Source of the DNA: Lichina pygmaea
Lineage: Eukaryota > Ascomycota > Lichinomycetes > Lichinales > Lichinaceae
Reading direction: 5' to 3'
DNA: 64,000 nt
Assembly: GCA_963422465.1 (NCBI GenBank)
Contig: OY730171.1
Span: forward strand, 2,914,001 to 2,978,000
The position numbers were made by a program, and so were the translations under genes. Positions 1 to 10,344 of this stretch are shown here, in pieces (the first letter of the stretch is position 1; the number at the start of each line of letters is the position of its first letter). The notes under the pieces were generated by a model. The model worked only from the letters and a program-made list of their open reading frames with translations. It was not told where the DNA came from and ran no database searches.

Positions 1-3000
1 TCATGCAGCCGCTTGAGTTCTTGGGCCGCGGCCTCGTCCGTGGCTTCCTCCTCGGCTTCCGCTTCGGCGTCGGACCTTCGGCTGTCGCCGTGGGGTTGGA
101 GAGGGGCGTCTTTGCTGCCGGTACGTTCGCCCTCGGTTGGCACGTCAGCGCTGACGGAATCCGCGCCGCGCGAAGCCATGTCCTTGGACGACGACGACGC
201 CGCCAGGTTCGAGTCGTACGTCAACCTCGGCCGCGTGATCGGCGAGATGTTCGTGCCGAACTGCGCTTCCAGGAACATGAAAAGCCTGTCCAGTCTCTCT
301 TGCGGCGTGATGTCGGCATGGTAGTTGCGCTTGGCGGTCTTCTCGTGCGAGTGCTGGTGCGGGTGCGAATACTTTGCCGATTCTGCAATGGGCACATGAT
401 AGATCGTCAGGATGACAGGATCTTTATACGTGCTAGCGACGGAGAGGATCCCGCTGGAAATACTCACGCTTGACCGCCGCGGGGCTGCTCTCGGCTGCGA
501 AGAGCACCGCCATCACAGCGTCGGCAATGCCGTCGTTGAGCATGTTCCCCTCCCATTCGACTTCAACCTGCCCGCGCTCTCCATATCGGACCGTGATGCA
601 TCCCATGACCAAGTAGGATATCGTGCGCCCAGCGTGGAGGGTAACCGGTGCGCGGCTCGAGCCGTGGCCATTCGTCAAGGCCTTGCTGTCCGCCGAGACA
701 GCATGCCCACCCTCGGGAATCTCCTCGATGGCGCCAAAGGTGCTTTCCAACGCCCACTTGACGAGACCGATGCCGGCTGCGCTGAGGGTGAGTCGCTGCC
801 TGCACGCGATGGTCGTTGTCGTCAAGCCGGCAAACTCTCTCAAGTCCTCGGCCGCCATCAACGACATCTTGAAGTCGTTCTGAACCAATACACCGGTGAT
901 GAGCCTTGAGTCCGCGTTTTCCGGTGACCCTTTCGACGATGACGTCGACGACGACGACGGCGGCGGCATCTGAGCAAGCTTGCCGACGACCTTTGCGATC
1001 TTATCCGCTCGGAAGGGAATCCTCAACTCCTCGCAGTTCTTCGGGCTGTAGATCTTGACCTTGTCCTGTTCGCTCTTGTCCGCGTTGAGGCTCAGCAGCT
1101 TTGACTTCAGACGCATCATGTTATGCTGCTCGCCGTGAACGAGGATCTGAAGCACCCAACCGCATTCAGCCGTCTCCTCTCGACGGAATCACTGAAAGGG
1201 GAAGGAGAGCCTACCACGACAGGCGAGGATACTTCCTCGATGAAGGCCCGGTTCTCCGGTCCATCGACGTGCGCCGCGAAGCTGAACTCTTGTACCGTAC
1301 ATCGACGGGGGATCATGATCTTTTCGGCCTCTCCGCCCCCAAGTGGCCCCCGCATTCGACCCGCTGTTATCGCACGAGACGTCATCACCGCCGGAATCTC
1401 CTCGGGCTCCATGACAAGCTGCTTGGCCATGGTGCCCTCGACCGAATAGCCTGTGATGATGACTCCGTTCTTGGGGTCGGGCGCCCATCGTTCCAGCAAT
1501 TCTCGCGACACGCCGCTCTGAAGCATGCCAGGGCTTGCCAGCATGACGCATCCCCCAACGTCCTGGAACCGCTCGAGGTTCTTCAGACTCCGGACGTACT
1601 TCAGGTCCCAAGGACCGGCTTGTCCCACGTCCCCAGCGGACTCGACCTCCGCCAACCGCTCGCGAAACAGACGCTTGATATTGTCGTTCATGGCACCAAC
1701 GTACGTCTGGTAGACCACCATGCATTTTCTTGCCAGATTAGAGGCGTAGTAGATGGGGACCTTCTGCAGCTCGGCGTGTCGAGACCAGTACTCGTCCAGG
1801 ATGAGCAGCAGCTCCTGGGCACGCCCGAGCGCAAACACGGGCATGAGGACGCGCCCCCCTCGTTGTAGAACTCCCGTTATCGACTTCATCAAGGACGCCT
1901 CTCTCTCCACCCTCGGAACATGCGACGCTATGCCGTACGTGCTCTCGGTGATCAGCACATCGATCTTGACTCCCTTGGGAACCTCGGCCGGGATCAGATG
2001 GCGATCCTCCTCCCGAGAGTAGTCCCCCGTGAACAGAACCTTGAGCCCTCCAATCTCGATCAGGAACATGGCCGCTCCCAGAACATGGCCTGCAGGGTAC
2101 GGTGTGATCCGGATGGAGGAGATTGTATGTGTCGTGTAGTAGTCGATAGCTTCGATGTGAGGGAACGTCGAGAGATGATCCGCCTCGGAATACAGCGGTG
2201 ACTGCTGGTTCGAGTTCGCTGAAGTGTTGCTAGGACGGCTGGTCAGTGGGAGTTCGTCACGCCTGGGGAACGGCTGCGTACCCCACTCGTACGCTGTCTT
2301 GGATGAGCCATTTGTAGATGGCTTTCGTGGGATGCGTCATGAACACCCGTCCCTTGAAATTGGTCTTGGACATGACGTAAGGCAGAGAAGCCGCATGGTC
2401 AAGATGAAAACTGAGCAGAGATCAGTTAGTAAAGCTTCCCAAGGGGTTTGGATGTCGTTTGATGCGTGACGAGAGCTGCCCTGCCCTGCCATGTGATATA
2501 CGGAGGTGCTGGATCTCGTTGTAATGACAGACTGTCATGGACATCGGAGATGGAACAGAATGGGCCTTAAACGGCTCGTATTATATCTTCTATGCACATT
2601 GACTGCGGTGACATTGGACACCATAACAGAGGCAGCAGCCTGGCAGCTCTATCTGCCCAGCCATACTAGCTAAACAGGCCCAGATGCAGCGGCCGGCTGT
2701 AGTTCTTTGGCGTACGGCAGAACAACACTCCCATATGTGTCCACGTATGCAGCCAGCGAGAGACAGCAGAAGAAAAAAGACTCGATAGCTTACTGGCTTA
2801 TCAAGAGCAAATCGACGGTGCTTAGGTCGAAGTCATCGTAAAACGGAAGGGCGGCGAGACCATCGTACGCAGGATGCATACCTGCGTCGAGCTGATACTC
2901 TCTTTAGCCGTCAACCCTCAATGGGTTGGTTGGAGAAATCTTCCATCAAGCGTACCATGACTGTTTTTCCTTTGTACTGGATGACGTGACATGAGCGCCC

Positions 3001-3105
3001 GACCTCGTTGCCCCCACCGAGACAGAGAAACATGAACTCCTCCGATGGATCCACAGAGTCGTCCGCGACTGGTGACATCAGGCTACGCTTCCGTTTTGTC
3101 GCCAT
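1..3105 (-). CDS. YSH1: Endoribonuclease YSH1 (CPSF73), 3' end cut by window edge
   Basis: Catalytic subunit of the cleavage and polyadenylation factor; a metallo-beta-lactamase/beta-CASP zinc nuclease that cuts pre-mRNA at the poly(A) site in the nucleus. Six exons fit in phase: 3105-2956, 2891-2794, 2410-2282, 2229-1215, 1146-468 and 382-1, giving at least 817 codons. The HxHxDH zinc motif reads HFHLDH at residues 83-88 and its first His codon is split by intron 2. Other family blocks seen: GGGNEVGRS near the N-terminus, [36 protein letters not shown]. Intron 2 (2411-2793, 383 nt) is long for this genome but ends in a perfect TACTAAC branch site and CAG. The C-terminal exon has the usual [13 protein letters not shown] block and an acidic tail that is still open at base 1. 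Family assignment is secure; exon ends are my inference from GT/AG and phase. Confidence 0.95.
2411..2793 (-). other. Long intron 2 of YSH1
   Basis: A 383-nt intron between the GTAAGC donor at 2793 and the CAG acceptor at 2411, with a TTACTAACTGA branch region about 20 nt before the acceptor. The other YSH1 introns here are 52-85 nt. I see no coding frame or transposon termini inside it. Confidence 0.8.
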
Positions 3106-4057
3106 GCTGGAAGTAGATGAGAGTAGAAAGCCTCAGATCGCGAGAACGGCGCACGTACAATATGGTGCTATTGTACGTGATGTAGCGGAACCAAGCAGAC
3201 TACCCGTAAGCTCGATCATCATCACAACATTGCAGCCAATGTCTTCTTTGCTGGCTTGTCAGCTGGAGTTGGCGATGAGACGTGTGTCGACGTGTCAGCG
3301 CCGTTGAAGTACGTACCACGTACGTATGTACAGGGTGTCTGACGGATTTGACATTAGGAGAATACCACCAAAAGCTAGTTGCAGAGCCTCATTATCATAA
3401 TTCCTGAGACATCTAGGTACAGTTCAACATTCAGTATGACCACCATTGGCATCAATGACTGCCTGGCAACATGCTTGCATCAAGTCCATCAGCTTCTCCG
3501 ACCACTCCTCTGCTGTCGCTTTGGAGTTGCTGGCGTGTCGAGGAACTCGGGGACCTGATTCATACTTGGAGCTTGACCCGGTTGCTGGAGCTTGACCGGT
3601 GTGGGTCGGTGGCTCAGGTTTTTGACACAGTCAAGGGGTTTTCAGCTGACTAATTGTATTTCGCTAACGTTAAATCCGTCAGACACCTCGTAGTACGAAG
3701 GTACCTTCGTAAAATCCCAGCGTCCCGCGTGAAACACGTGACGTTGACACGTGCTTCCTGAGAGATTTCGCCGTGTTCCCGACGACATCCCAACCCAATA
3801 TGAGGACCCCCCGACAGCGATGCGCGCAAACGGCGGGCCAGACAGATGTAAAGACATCCCGATCTTGAATGATTTCGGATCCTTGCTTCTCTGGGCTTCA
3901 TGAGGGCTCGCCGCACCTCACTATTGGCCGGTTTCCGGCGAGACAGGCGACGGCGAGCTAGGTAAGTTCAGTGCTGGCTGTGCACGCATCGAACGTCGGA
4001 CAACAGCTCGCCGGTGAATAGGCACATTAGGGCATCAATAACAAGATCAATAACACG
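3106..4057. other. Divergent intergenic region YSH1/TAF4
   Basis: Shared upstream region of two divergent housekeeping genes. It contains the Tc1-like derivative at 3331-3690 and a GTAC-rich stretch at 3310-3330. No further gene is supported. Confidence 0.6.
3331..3690 (-). mobile_element. Internally deleted Tc1/mariner-like element (360 bp)
   Basis: Both ends carry a matching terminal inverted repeat: the left begins CAGGGTGTCTGACGGATTT and the right, read inward, begins CGAGGTGTCTGACGGATTT. Each is flanked by TA (3329-3330 and 3691-3692), the Tc1/mariner target duplication. On the minus strand an open stretch ends in AVIDANGGHTEC and a stop, which resembles the C-terminal end of fungal Tc1-like transposases; the catalytic core is missing. 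It is best read as a non-autonomous deletion derivative in the YSH1-TAF4 intergenic region. The terminal repeats and TA flanks are directly visible; the C-terminus match is from family knowledge. Confidence 0.8.
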
Positions 4058-5871
4058 ATGGCGCAAATATCATCTCGACCGTTCTCGCCACCCCTTCCTT
4101 CTCCTCCACCCTCTGTTCTTTCCCCATCTGCCACCTTTCCGAACAAACGTCCTCGTCTGTCTCCGAATCCTCCATCGCCTCTCGGGCTTGCGCCGGGCTC
4201 ACCTCAGTTTTCTCAACCTCTGGAACAAGCAAACGCTCTGGAACTTGCTTCCGATGCCGGTCTAGTAACCAAAGCGCTATCAACGATGCCAGCACCGGGC
4301 GTCGGCACCATGGGACCTCCATCTCGACCGGCAGAGAAGGCCACGGACACGGCCGAGCTCACGGACGTGGTCGCGCAATCCGGTATCAATATCAAGGACG
4401 AAGAGAGCTACCTTACTGCCTACTTCTCGAAAGATCGCACCGCAGCTGCGCCTGCCCAAAATCAGGCCGTCTTGGGCAGCTCGGCTGTCCCAGATGCGAG
4501 CGCTCTGTCTGCCGGTAACCATTATCACAACCAGGCGCATTACACTCAAGGCCAACATGGAACCACACTCGGGGGCGGGCCCTTCATTCAACCCCCGTTT
4601 CAGCAAACGACGACGGAGCAGTTCATTCAAGAACAATTGAGCGCTGGTCTGCGCCGACAGGACGAGGCAAAGTCACATCATCTCAACAACCCTTTTCTAC
4701 AGGGAGCTTCGCTCAAGCTTCGCGCGGGCAATAGGTCTGTTGAGAAAGGCGTGCAACTGCCGCGAGATGGTTGGTTCGATGTCCAGGGCACTCATTCGAA
4801 AACACCGGCATCGACAGTCACCGCAAAGCATGTGGCTGGACCTGGTGGAATGTCCGCGGCGGCTGTCACCAGCTCCGTCGTCCAGAAGGACTCACGTACG
4901 GCCGAGGTCCTTACACTTCTATCCTTGGCTGCCGAAGCGCGCATCAGAGGCCTCGTCGAGAGTACGGCGGCGCTGGCCAAGGGACGGCGGGTTGGGTCGC
5001 AGGGCGTCGTGCCTGCTGACTGGGCCGAGCTTGCCGTAGGCAATGGTGTCGAGCCGGCTACTCCTGTGAACACCGGCGCCCGCAAACCAGAATCGAGACA
5101 CGGCACCGACGCGGCCAACGCATCCGTCGGAAATGGTCTGAAAAGTACGTCGCCTCACCTTGACATGATGAGTCTAGCATCAGCATCGCTGACGGAAATG
5201 CAGGATCGTACTCGGCAGCGAATGGCCCTGAGCCGGTTCCGAACGGCGCTCCGTCATCTCCCATCCCCGTCGCCTTCCCCAACGAATTGGCCAAACAAAT
5301 GCGAGAAATCGGTGCCAAGCAGCGTAGCCTGGAGGAGGCTCGGCTCGCAAAACGCGCAAAGAGGTCTAATGGCGCGGCGACTCCGGCGGATTCGAGCAAA
5401 CCCGGCTTGGCTGGGCCTGGCACTCCAAGATCTGGGCCGGCTGCCGGTTTACTGGGCGAACGAGCGCCAGAGGCGCCGGCCAAGAAACTCTCGAAGAAGG
5501 AGCAGGCAAAGTTGCAGAACTCCCGTTACGACGAAGCACATCAGCATCGGTCCGCCAACAACACCGCTCGCTTGATGATGGGATCCGGTGGCCGGTTCGG
5601 CAAGAAATACTCATGGATGACCGCGGCTACAGACACGCCCAGCAGGAACACTCCCACCGGTGCTCACGCGGGTGGGGGAGCCGGACCGACAGCGGGGGGT
5701 ACAGGTCTCGGTCGAGGAGGGCTCGCGGCTGTCGGCGGCAGGAGACTTGGAGAATGGCGAGAAGACCGCGACCGCGCGGCCGGCATCGACGTGAGGGATT
5801 GGCTGCGGGTCCTGGAGTCGGACACCAAAGACAAGACTAGCATCGCTCGGGCCGCGGCGGCCCTGAGATAA
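4058..5871 (+). CDS. TAF4: Transcription initiation factor TFIID subunit 4 (TAF4)
   Basis: Subunit of the general transcription factor TFIID. Two exons, 4058-5144 and 5204-5871, joined across a 59-nt intron (GTACGT donor, ATGCAG acceptor), give 584 aa. The N-terminus is a Pro/Ser-rich disordered tail (residues 1-100), followed by an acidic block with KDEESYLTAYF and a Gln/His-rich linker. The C-terminal TAF4 domain is recognisable from LLSLAAEARIRGLVE (about residue 288) through NELAKQMREIGAKQ and LSKKEQAKLQNSRYDE to the GRFGKKYSWM block near residue 515. The start ATG follows a stretch without in-frame coding and gives the expected basic Pro-rich start. Divergent from YSH1. The intron is placed by phase: only the AAA-A/GA-TCG join keeps the conserved frame. 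Confidence 0.88.
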
Positions 5872-6557
5872 CTTGCATCACGGCGTCATCTGGGTGGGAA
5901 GCATTTGATTTAGTGGGTTCGTCTTGGACTCGATCGCGTCTCGCGGTTGAGATTTGCTCTGGCTCGGACGCGGGGGGGCGGCGCAAAAGTCCACCACACG
6001 AAAGGGGGATTGTCCAGGTCGACGGGGTTTCTCTTCTCTCCTCCACGATTTACAGCTGCACAGGTCTTCCTAATTCTCATCCCGCTATCATCTACGTCGG
6101 TCTCGGACTGTCTCCGCAGGGAAATCATCTGGCTTGTAATACTTTTCGCCCACCCATGCTGGAATGCTGAGTGAAGTGATGTGAACCCAAATGTGTGCCG
6201 TAGCGTAGACCCTGACAACCCCGTTCGTCCTCAACTCTCAATCCGCAGGACGAAACCTTCTGGGTAGAGTCCACGAATGCCCTGTACGAAGAACCAAGAA
6301 GAGTCGGCGAGGCCACACGGAGTCCTATGATTTCCCTCCTCATTATCAAGGTCCCAGCTTCTTAAGGTCACGGTAAGTCCAGACCGTAATTTCCAAACCA
6401 CCTCCGCTGCTCTGGCACAGGCTCTGGTATATACGGGCATGATGTCTTGACGGGCTTTTGACGTGCGCCTTGTCGTCTTCAGCCTGCTGACTATCCGCTC
6501 AGATCCACCCGAGCACCTTGACGATCTCCATCGGGACGTCAGAGAGAGCGGTCGAAG
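5872..6557. other. Intergenic region TAF4/SEC65
   Basis: Holds the TAF4 3' UTR and SEC65 promoter. I see no gene, repeat or clear TATA box. Confidence 0.5.
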
Positions 6558-7551
6558 ATGTCTCGACACGCGCGGATAGAGGAAATTTCGGACTCAGACG
6601 TGTCCGATCCGATGGAGATGGATCCTTCGGACTTCGAGCCCTCGGGATTCCTCAAGCCCTCGAGGGCAGCCGCTTCGGCATCGTCGTCGTCGGCGGCAGC
6701 CGCATCCTTGATCGACCCGGCTCTGATCCCTGGATCCTCGCAGCACCAGCACCAGTACCAGCAGCAGTATGCGTCGGCGGCCGAGCTGGCCAAGTTCAAG
6801 GGCTACCAGTGCATCTACCCGGTGTACTTTGACAAGAATCGGAGCAGGGCCGAGGGACGGCGAGTCGGCAGGAAGCTGGCGGTCGAGAACCCGCTGGCAC
6901 GAGACATCGTCGATGCCGTGCAGGTGCTGGGGCTCGAGACGCTCTTCGAGCCCGACAAGCAACATCCCAAGGACTGGGCTAACCCGGGCCGAGTCAAAGT
7001 CCTGGTCAAGCAAAAGGGAAGACTTGCCAACCCGAGGCTCGTGAAGAACAGTAACGTTCCCCGCCCCTTTCCCCTCCCCCTTCCTCTAGTCCCATGCCAG
7101 GACAACGACGGGGCCTGGCGTCCCTACGCTCGATTTGCACGGGGAGACCGAGATTGACGTACCGAATCCCTTCCTTCTCTCTCTAACTCATCACAACTGA
7201 AAAGAACACCACCTCTTCATCCATATCGCGACGCATCTTCAGGCGCACCCAACGACCGAAGCGTCGGCGCGACGTCTCCGGGTCGCGAGCCTACCGCCGC
7301 CAGACCCCGACAAGCCCGTGCCGGCGCCCGCCGTGCCGCGAGGATGGAAGATGGGCAGCATCTTACCGCTACACTCGGCCGCTCTCAGCGGCGGCGGCGT
7401 GAGCGAGAACATGCTCAAGGACATGATGATGGCCGGCATGCCCGGCCTCGATCCCGGCGGCAGCACCGGCACCGGCCCCGCCAACCTGTTCGACTCAGCC
7501 GCCGACGGACCCCCCAGGAAAAAGAAGGATAAGAAGAAAGCCAAGGCTTGA
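6558..7551 (+). CDS. SEC65: Signal recognition particle subunit SEC65 (SRP19)
   Basis: RNA-binding subunit of the signal recognition particle, which targets secretory proteins to the ER. Exons 6558-7050 and 7205-7551 join through a 154-nt intron (GTAACG donor, AAAAG acceptor) and give 279 aa. The SRP19 domain starts at about residue 80 with KFKGYQCIYPVYFDKNRSRAE and contains GRKLAVENPLA and the lysine-rich RVKVLVKQKGRLANP. It continues after the intron with NKHHLFIHIATHLQAHPTTE. A Ser/Ala-rich acidic N-terminal extension precedes the domain, and the C-terminus ends in a lysine cluster (RKKKDKKKAKA), as in fungal homologues. The intron join restores the KNKHHL block, which supports the model. 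Confidence 0.93.
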
Positions 7552-7580
7552 CCTAAGACCCGTCGCCCGCAAGACTAATA

Positions 7581-7581
7581 A

Positions 7582-7623
<42 letters not shown>
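7581..7623. repeat. (ACG)n microsatellite
   Basis: About 14 perfect GAC/ACG units immediately 3' of SEC65, probably in its 3' UTR. Confidence 0.9.
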
Positions 7624-7815
7624 AAAGTCACCCTATGCTGTTATCGTGTGGGTCACATGCTCCATGCTCCAAGCTTCATTCTCACCGTCAGCGCCCTGAG
7701 AAAAAAATCTTCCCTTGGAGAGAGGTCTCCGCCGCTCTGTGAGAGAGATCTCTGCGCTTCTGTGATGCATAGAAAACTTGTGCGCAATATCTGCTGTAGA
7801 TATAGATGCAGACTT

Positions 7816-7816
<1 letters not shown>

Positions 7817-7862
<46 letters not shown>

Positions 7863-7885
7863 CCTCTCTCCCTCTCTCTCTCTCT
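7817..7885. repeat. (TC)n microsatellite
   Basis: Roughly 68 bp of pyrimidine dinucleotide repeat, perfect for its first half and interrupted by CCCC later. Confidence 0.9.
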
Positions 7886-7967
7886 TCTTTCTGGGTCAAT
7901 TAAGCAAGACAAAACAAGGACAAACCACCAGCCCATCTGTGCGCTCTACGATAGCCGGGACGTTGGT

Positions 7968-8175
7968 AACGATGATGATGATGATGATGAATGATGAATG
8001 ATGCGAGAAAGCATGGTAATCTATCCATTGCGCCAGTTGGGGTAAAGAGATGTGCTATCGTGACTGCATGATGCTAATTCTTAATCCATGCCCCCTTTCC
8101 GAATTTTGGTTCCTCCCATAGAATGCTTTTCCTCAAGAACGGTCATGATGATGATGATGATGATGATGATGATGT
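7968..8175. repeat. Two (GAT)n tracts
   Basis: GAT repeats at about 7970-7990 and 8144-8175, separated by unique sequence, in the region between the convergent SEC65 and GNAT genes. Nothing else is seen in 7552-8298. Confidence 0.85.
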
Positions 8176-8298
8176 GAAGATGATGATAACCTGCTGTAAT
8201 GAAATTTGCCCCCTCCGTCTATGAGATGATTGGCCTCTGTCGGTGCCTTTGGCGATGACGACCGCATGAATAGCCAGAGCACTCGAGCATCGAGGACC

Positions 8299-9099
8299 TC
8301 ATCGAAAGAGGTACTTCTCCTTTTCTACCGGGATCCTCTTCCACATGCCAATGTGCTCGATGCCCTCTTCCATCCAGACGCCCATGTCCTCGTCGCGCTC
8401 GAAACCGTACTTGCGCCAGACGCTCTCGGTCCTCTTCTGCGCGTGTGCCAGCACCAGACCCTTCCACTCCTGCTTCTCGCCCGGGCCGCCCCAGATGATG
8501 GCCGCCTCGGTGCTGGCCGCCGACGGCAGGGGCACGATCGACAGCGGGTGCTGCTTCGCCCACTCCAGCGCCGACTCGACCAAGAGCCTGCCGATGCCCA
8601 GACCGCGGTACGCCGGCAGCGTCGCGAGACGTCCGAGCTTGGCGTACGGTTCTAGACCGTCGTGAAAGCGCGTCTTCCGGTCCGCGCCTTCGGACGCCTG
8701 GCGGTTGTTGACGTCCTCGATCGTGTACTCGCCACCCGGGGTCGGATGAGGCGGATGCGGGGGCGGCACGAGCCTGACCGTGGCGACGGGGACCCTCTGT
8801 GTCTCCGTGCCCTTCCTCCCGCCCTCCCTGACGACGCTGGCCACCGAGGCGTAGGCGACCCAGTGGGAGGAGCGCGGGTCGTCGGCGTCGAGCTCGTTCT
8901 CGTCCGGAATGCGTTGCTCTCGGATGAAGACGTGGTGCCGAACGCTCATGCACGCCGCGAAATCGGCCGGCACCTCTGGCTGGTTGGGGCCGTATCCTGT
9001 GATGGCATCGCCTGGAGGAGGAATGAAGGAGACGAATTCGGCCCGCGGCGGTCCGAGCGCGGAGGACGAGGCCCGCGAGATCTGGGCTCGATGCATCAT
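8299..9099 (-). CDS. GNAT-family N-acetyltransferase
   Basis: A single-exon 266-aa protein of the GCN5-related acetyltransferase fold, using acetyl-CoA; the substrate is unknown. The family motif A, which binds the acetyl-CoA pyrophosphate, reads LATLPAYRGLGIGRLLVESA (R-G-L-G-I-G) at about residues 178-197. Upstream are the MSVRHHVFIREQRIPDENELD block (alpha1/beta2 region, about 50-70) and a VATVRLVPP strand. The C-terminus has KYGFERDEDMGVWMEEGIEH, typical of the last strand. The layout resembles the fungal GNAT proteins with an N-terminal R-H-x-V-F-I-x-E-Q block, but I cannot name a specific enzyme. Start chosen at the first ATG of the open frame; MHRA at the second codon is an alternative. 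Confidence 0.85.
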   Translation of the reverse strand: MMHRAQISRASSSALGPPRAEFVSFIPPPGDAITGYGPNQPEVPADFAACMSVRHHVFIREQRIPDENELDADDPRSSHWVAYASVASVVREGGRKGTETQRVPVATVRLVPPPHPPHPTPGGEYTIEDVNNRQASEGADRKTRFHDGLEPYAKLGRLATLPAYRGLGIGRLLVESALEWAKQHPLSIVPLPSAASTEAAIIWGGPGEKQEWKGLVLAHAQKRTESVWRKYGFERDEDMGVWMEEGIEHIGMWKRIPVEKEKYLFR

Positions 9100-10344
9100 G
9101 ATGTCTGGTGTCGGTCGTCGCAGTTCTCGATCTCGGCGAGAAGAGACTGAGTAGAGGTCAACGCTTTTCTTTGTTCGGGCAGACCGAGAAGATTGCCATG
9201 CGCGCGCTGGATCGTCACGACTTGGCGAGGAGAGACGTTAGTGTCAGGCTGACCCTGCAGGTCATCTAGGCAGGGGTCAGGTTCGTCTTTCTCTTTTGAG
9301 CAATGTCGAGCCCGCCATCGCGGCCATACAGCTGCAGGCCCGACTGAAATTAGGCTACAGGATGACTGCGGTGATGTGGGCGGCAGTGAAAACGGCTTGC
9401 TTGTTCGTTGCAGGGCCGAGCGAGTGTCCTGCCTCCCTGACCTCGGTGCCGAGGTGACGCGAATTGAGGGGAAAGAGGGGCGGGGGTGGCGGCGATGGTG
9501 GGGGGTTGTGGGGTTGACTCGGCACTACGAATGCATGTACGTACTTGTACGTACATACGTACGCCCGTACGGAGTACTTCCGTACAGAAGTACGTACTCG
9601 TACTGTAGGATAGTTTCTTAAAGGCACTGCATGAGTGTGGAAGGTCACGTGAGTAAGAATTGGGATGGGATGTGAGCGCTGTCAGTCACGTGAATCGACC
9701 ACGTAATCATGTCGGAGTTTAGTAAGCAGTCACTAGCCCCTGAAGGCGAAACGACTTACGGTCCGTACACGGTACCCAAACACGCCAACTGATCACGTGC
9801 TGCTTGACTGATCTCGAACCCGCCGGTGAAAGACCCCTGCGATATCACTTGTTGTTCTGTTGATCTTCGGTACTTTTCTGAAGGTCATCATCGACGTTCG
9901 CAGGCCGAAGCGCATCGCGTCACCTGACCTGGTGTCCTTTTGTGTTTCGCTATCCTGTTCGTGCGCGCATCTGATCGTGGTATGCATGACTAGGGCACAT
10001 GAGAGATGATCACCCGCTGGCTTGTGGACTTGGCAAAGCCCCGTTCGGACAAGGTTCGCGGCATCGGGATCAGCAAATGTCTCAGCGTCCCACTCGTCCG
10101 TCGGCTGGAATATGTCGGGAGCCACCTTGCAGTTATCTGAGGTGGTTGCGCCGTGACGTCGCACAACGCGGCGGCGGGATCTCTCTTGCTTTTCTCCACC
10201 ACGGCCCCGATCCTGCCGGCTCGGTGCAGGCGGCCATCGTCGAGTCTGCCTCGATTGGTCGTGGTGGTGACCTCGACGGTCCTCAGGTCATGTGGCGGTG
10301 TGCCCTCGATGTGGGGTGCGACATGGATCAACCCGGCTCGGGGC
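9100..10344. other. Intergenic region GNAT/GPI3
   Basis: GNAT upstream region and GPI3 3' flank. It contains GTAC-rich palindromes at 9536-9605 and the E-box cluster. No gene is supported. Confidence 0.5.
9645..9799. promoter_or_regulatory. Cluster of three TCACGTG E-box sites
   Basis: TCACGTGA at 9645-9652 and 9686-9693 and TCACGTG at 9793-9799, all within 155 bp, about 550-700 bp upstream of the GNAT start. The palindrome is a binding core for bHLH factors such as Cbf1. A functional role is inferred from the clustering only. Confidence 0.45.
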
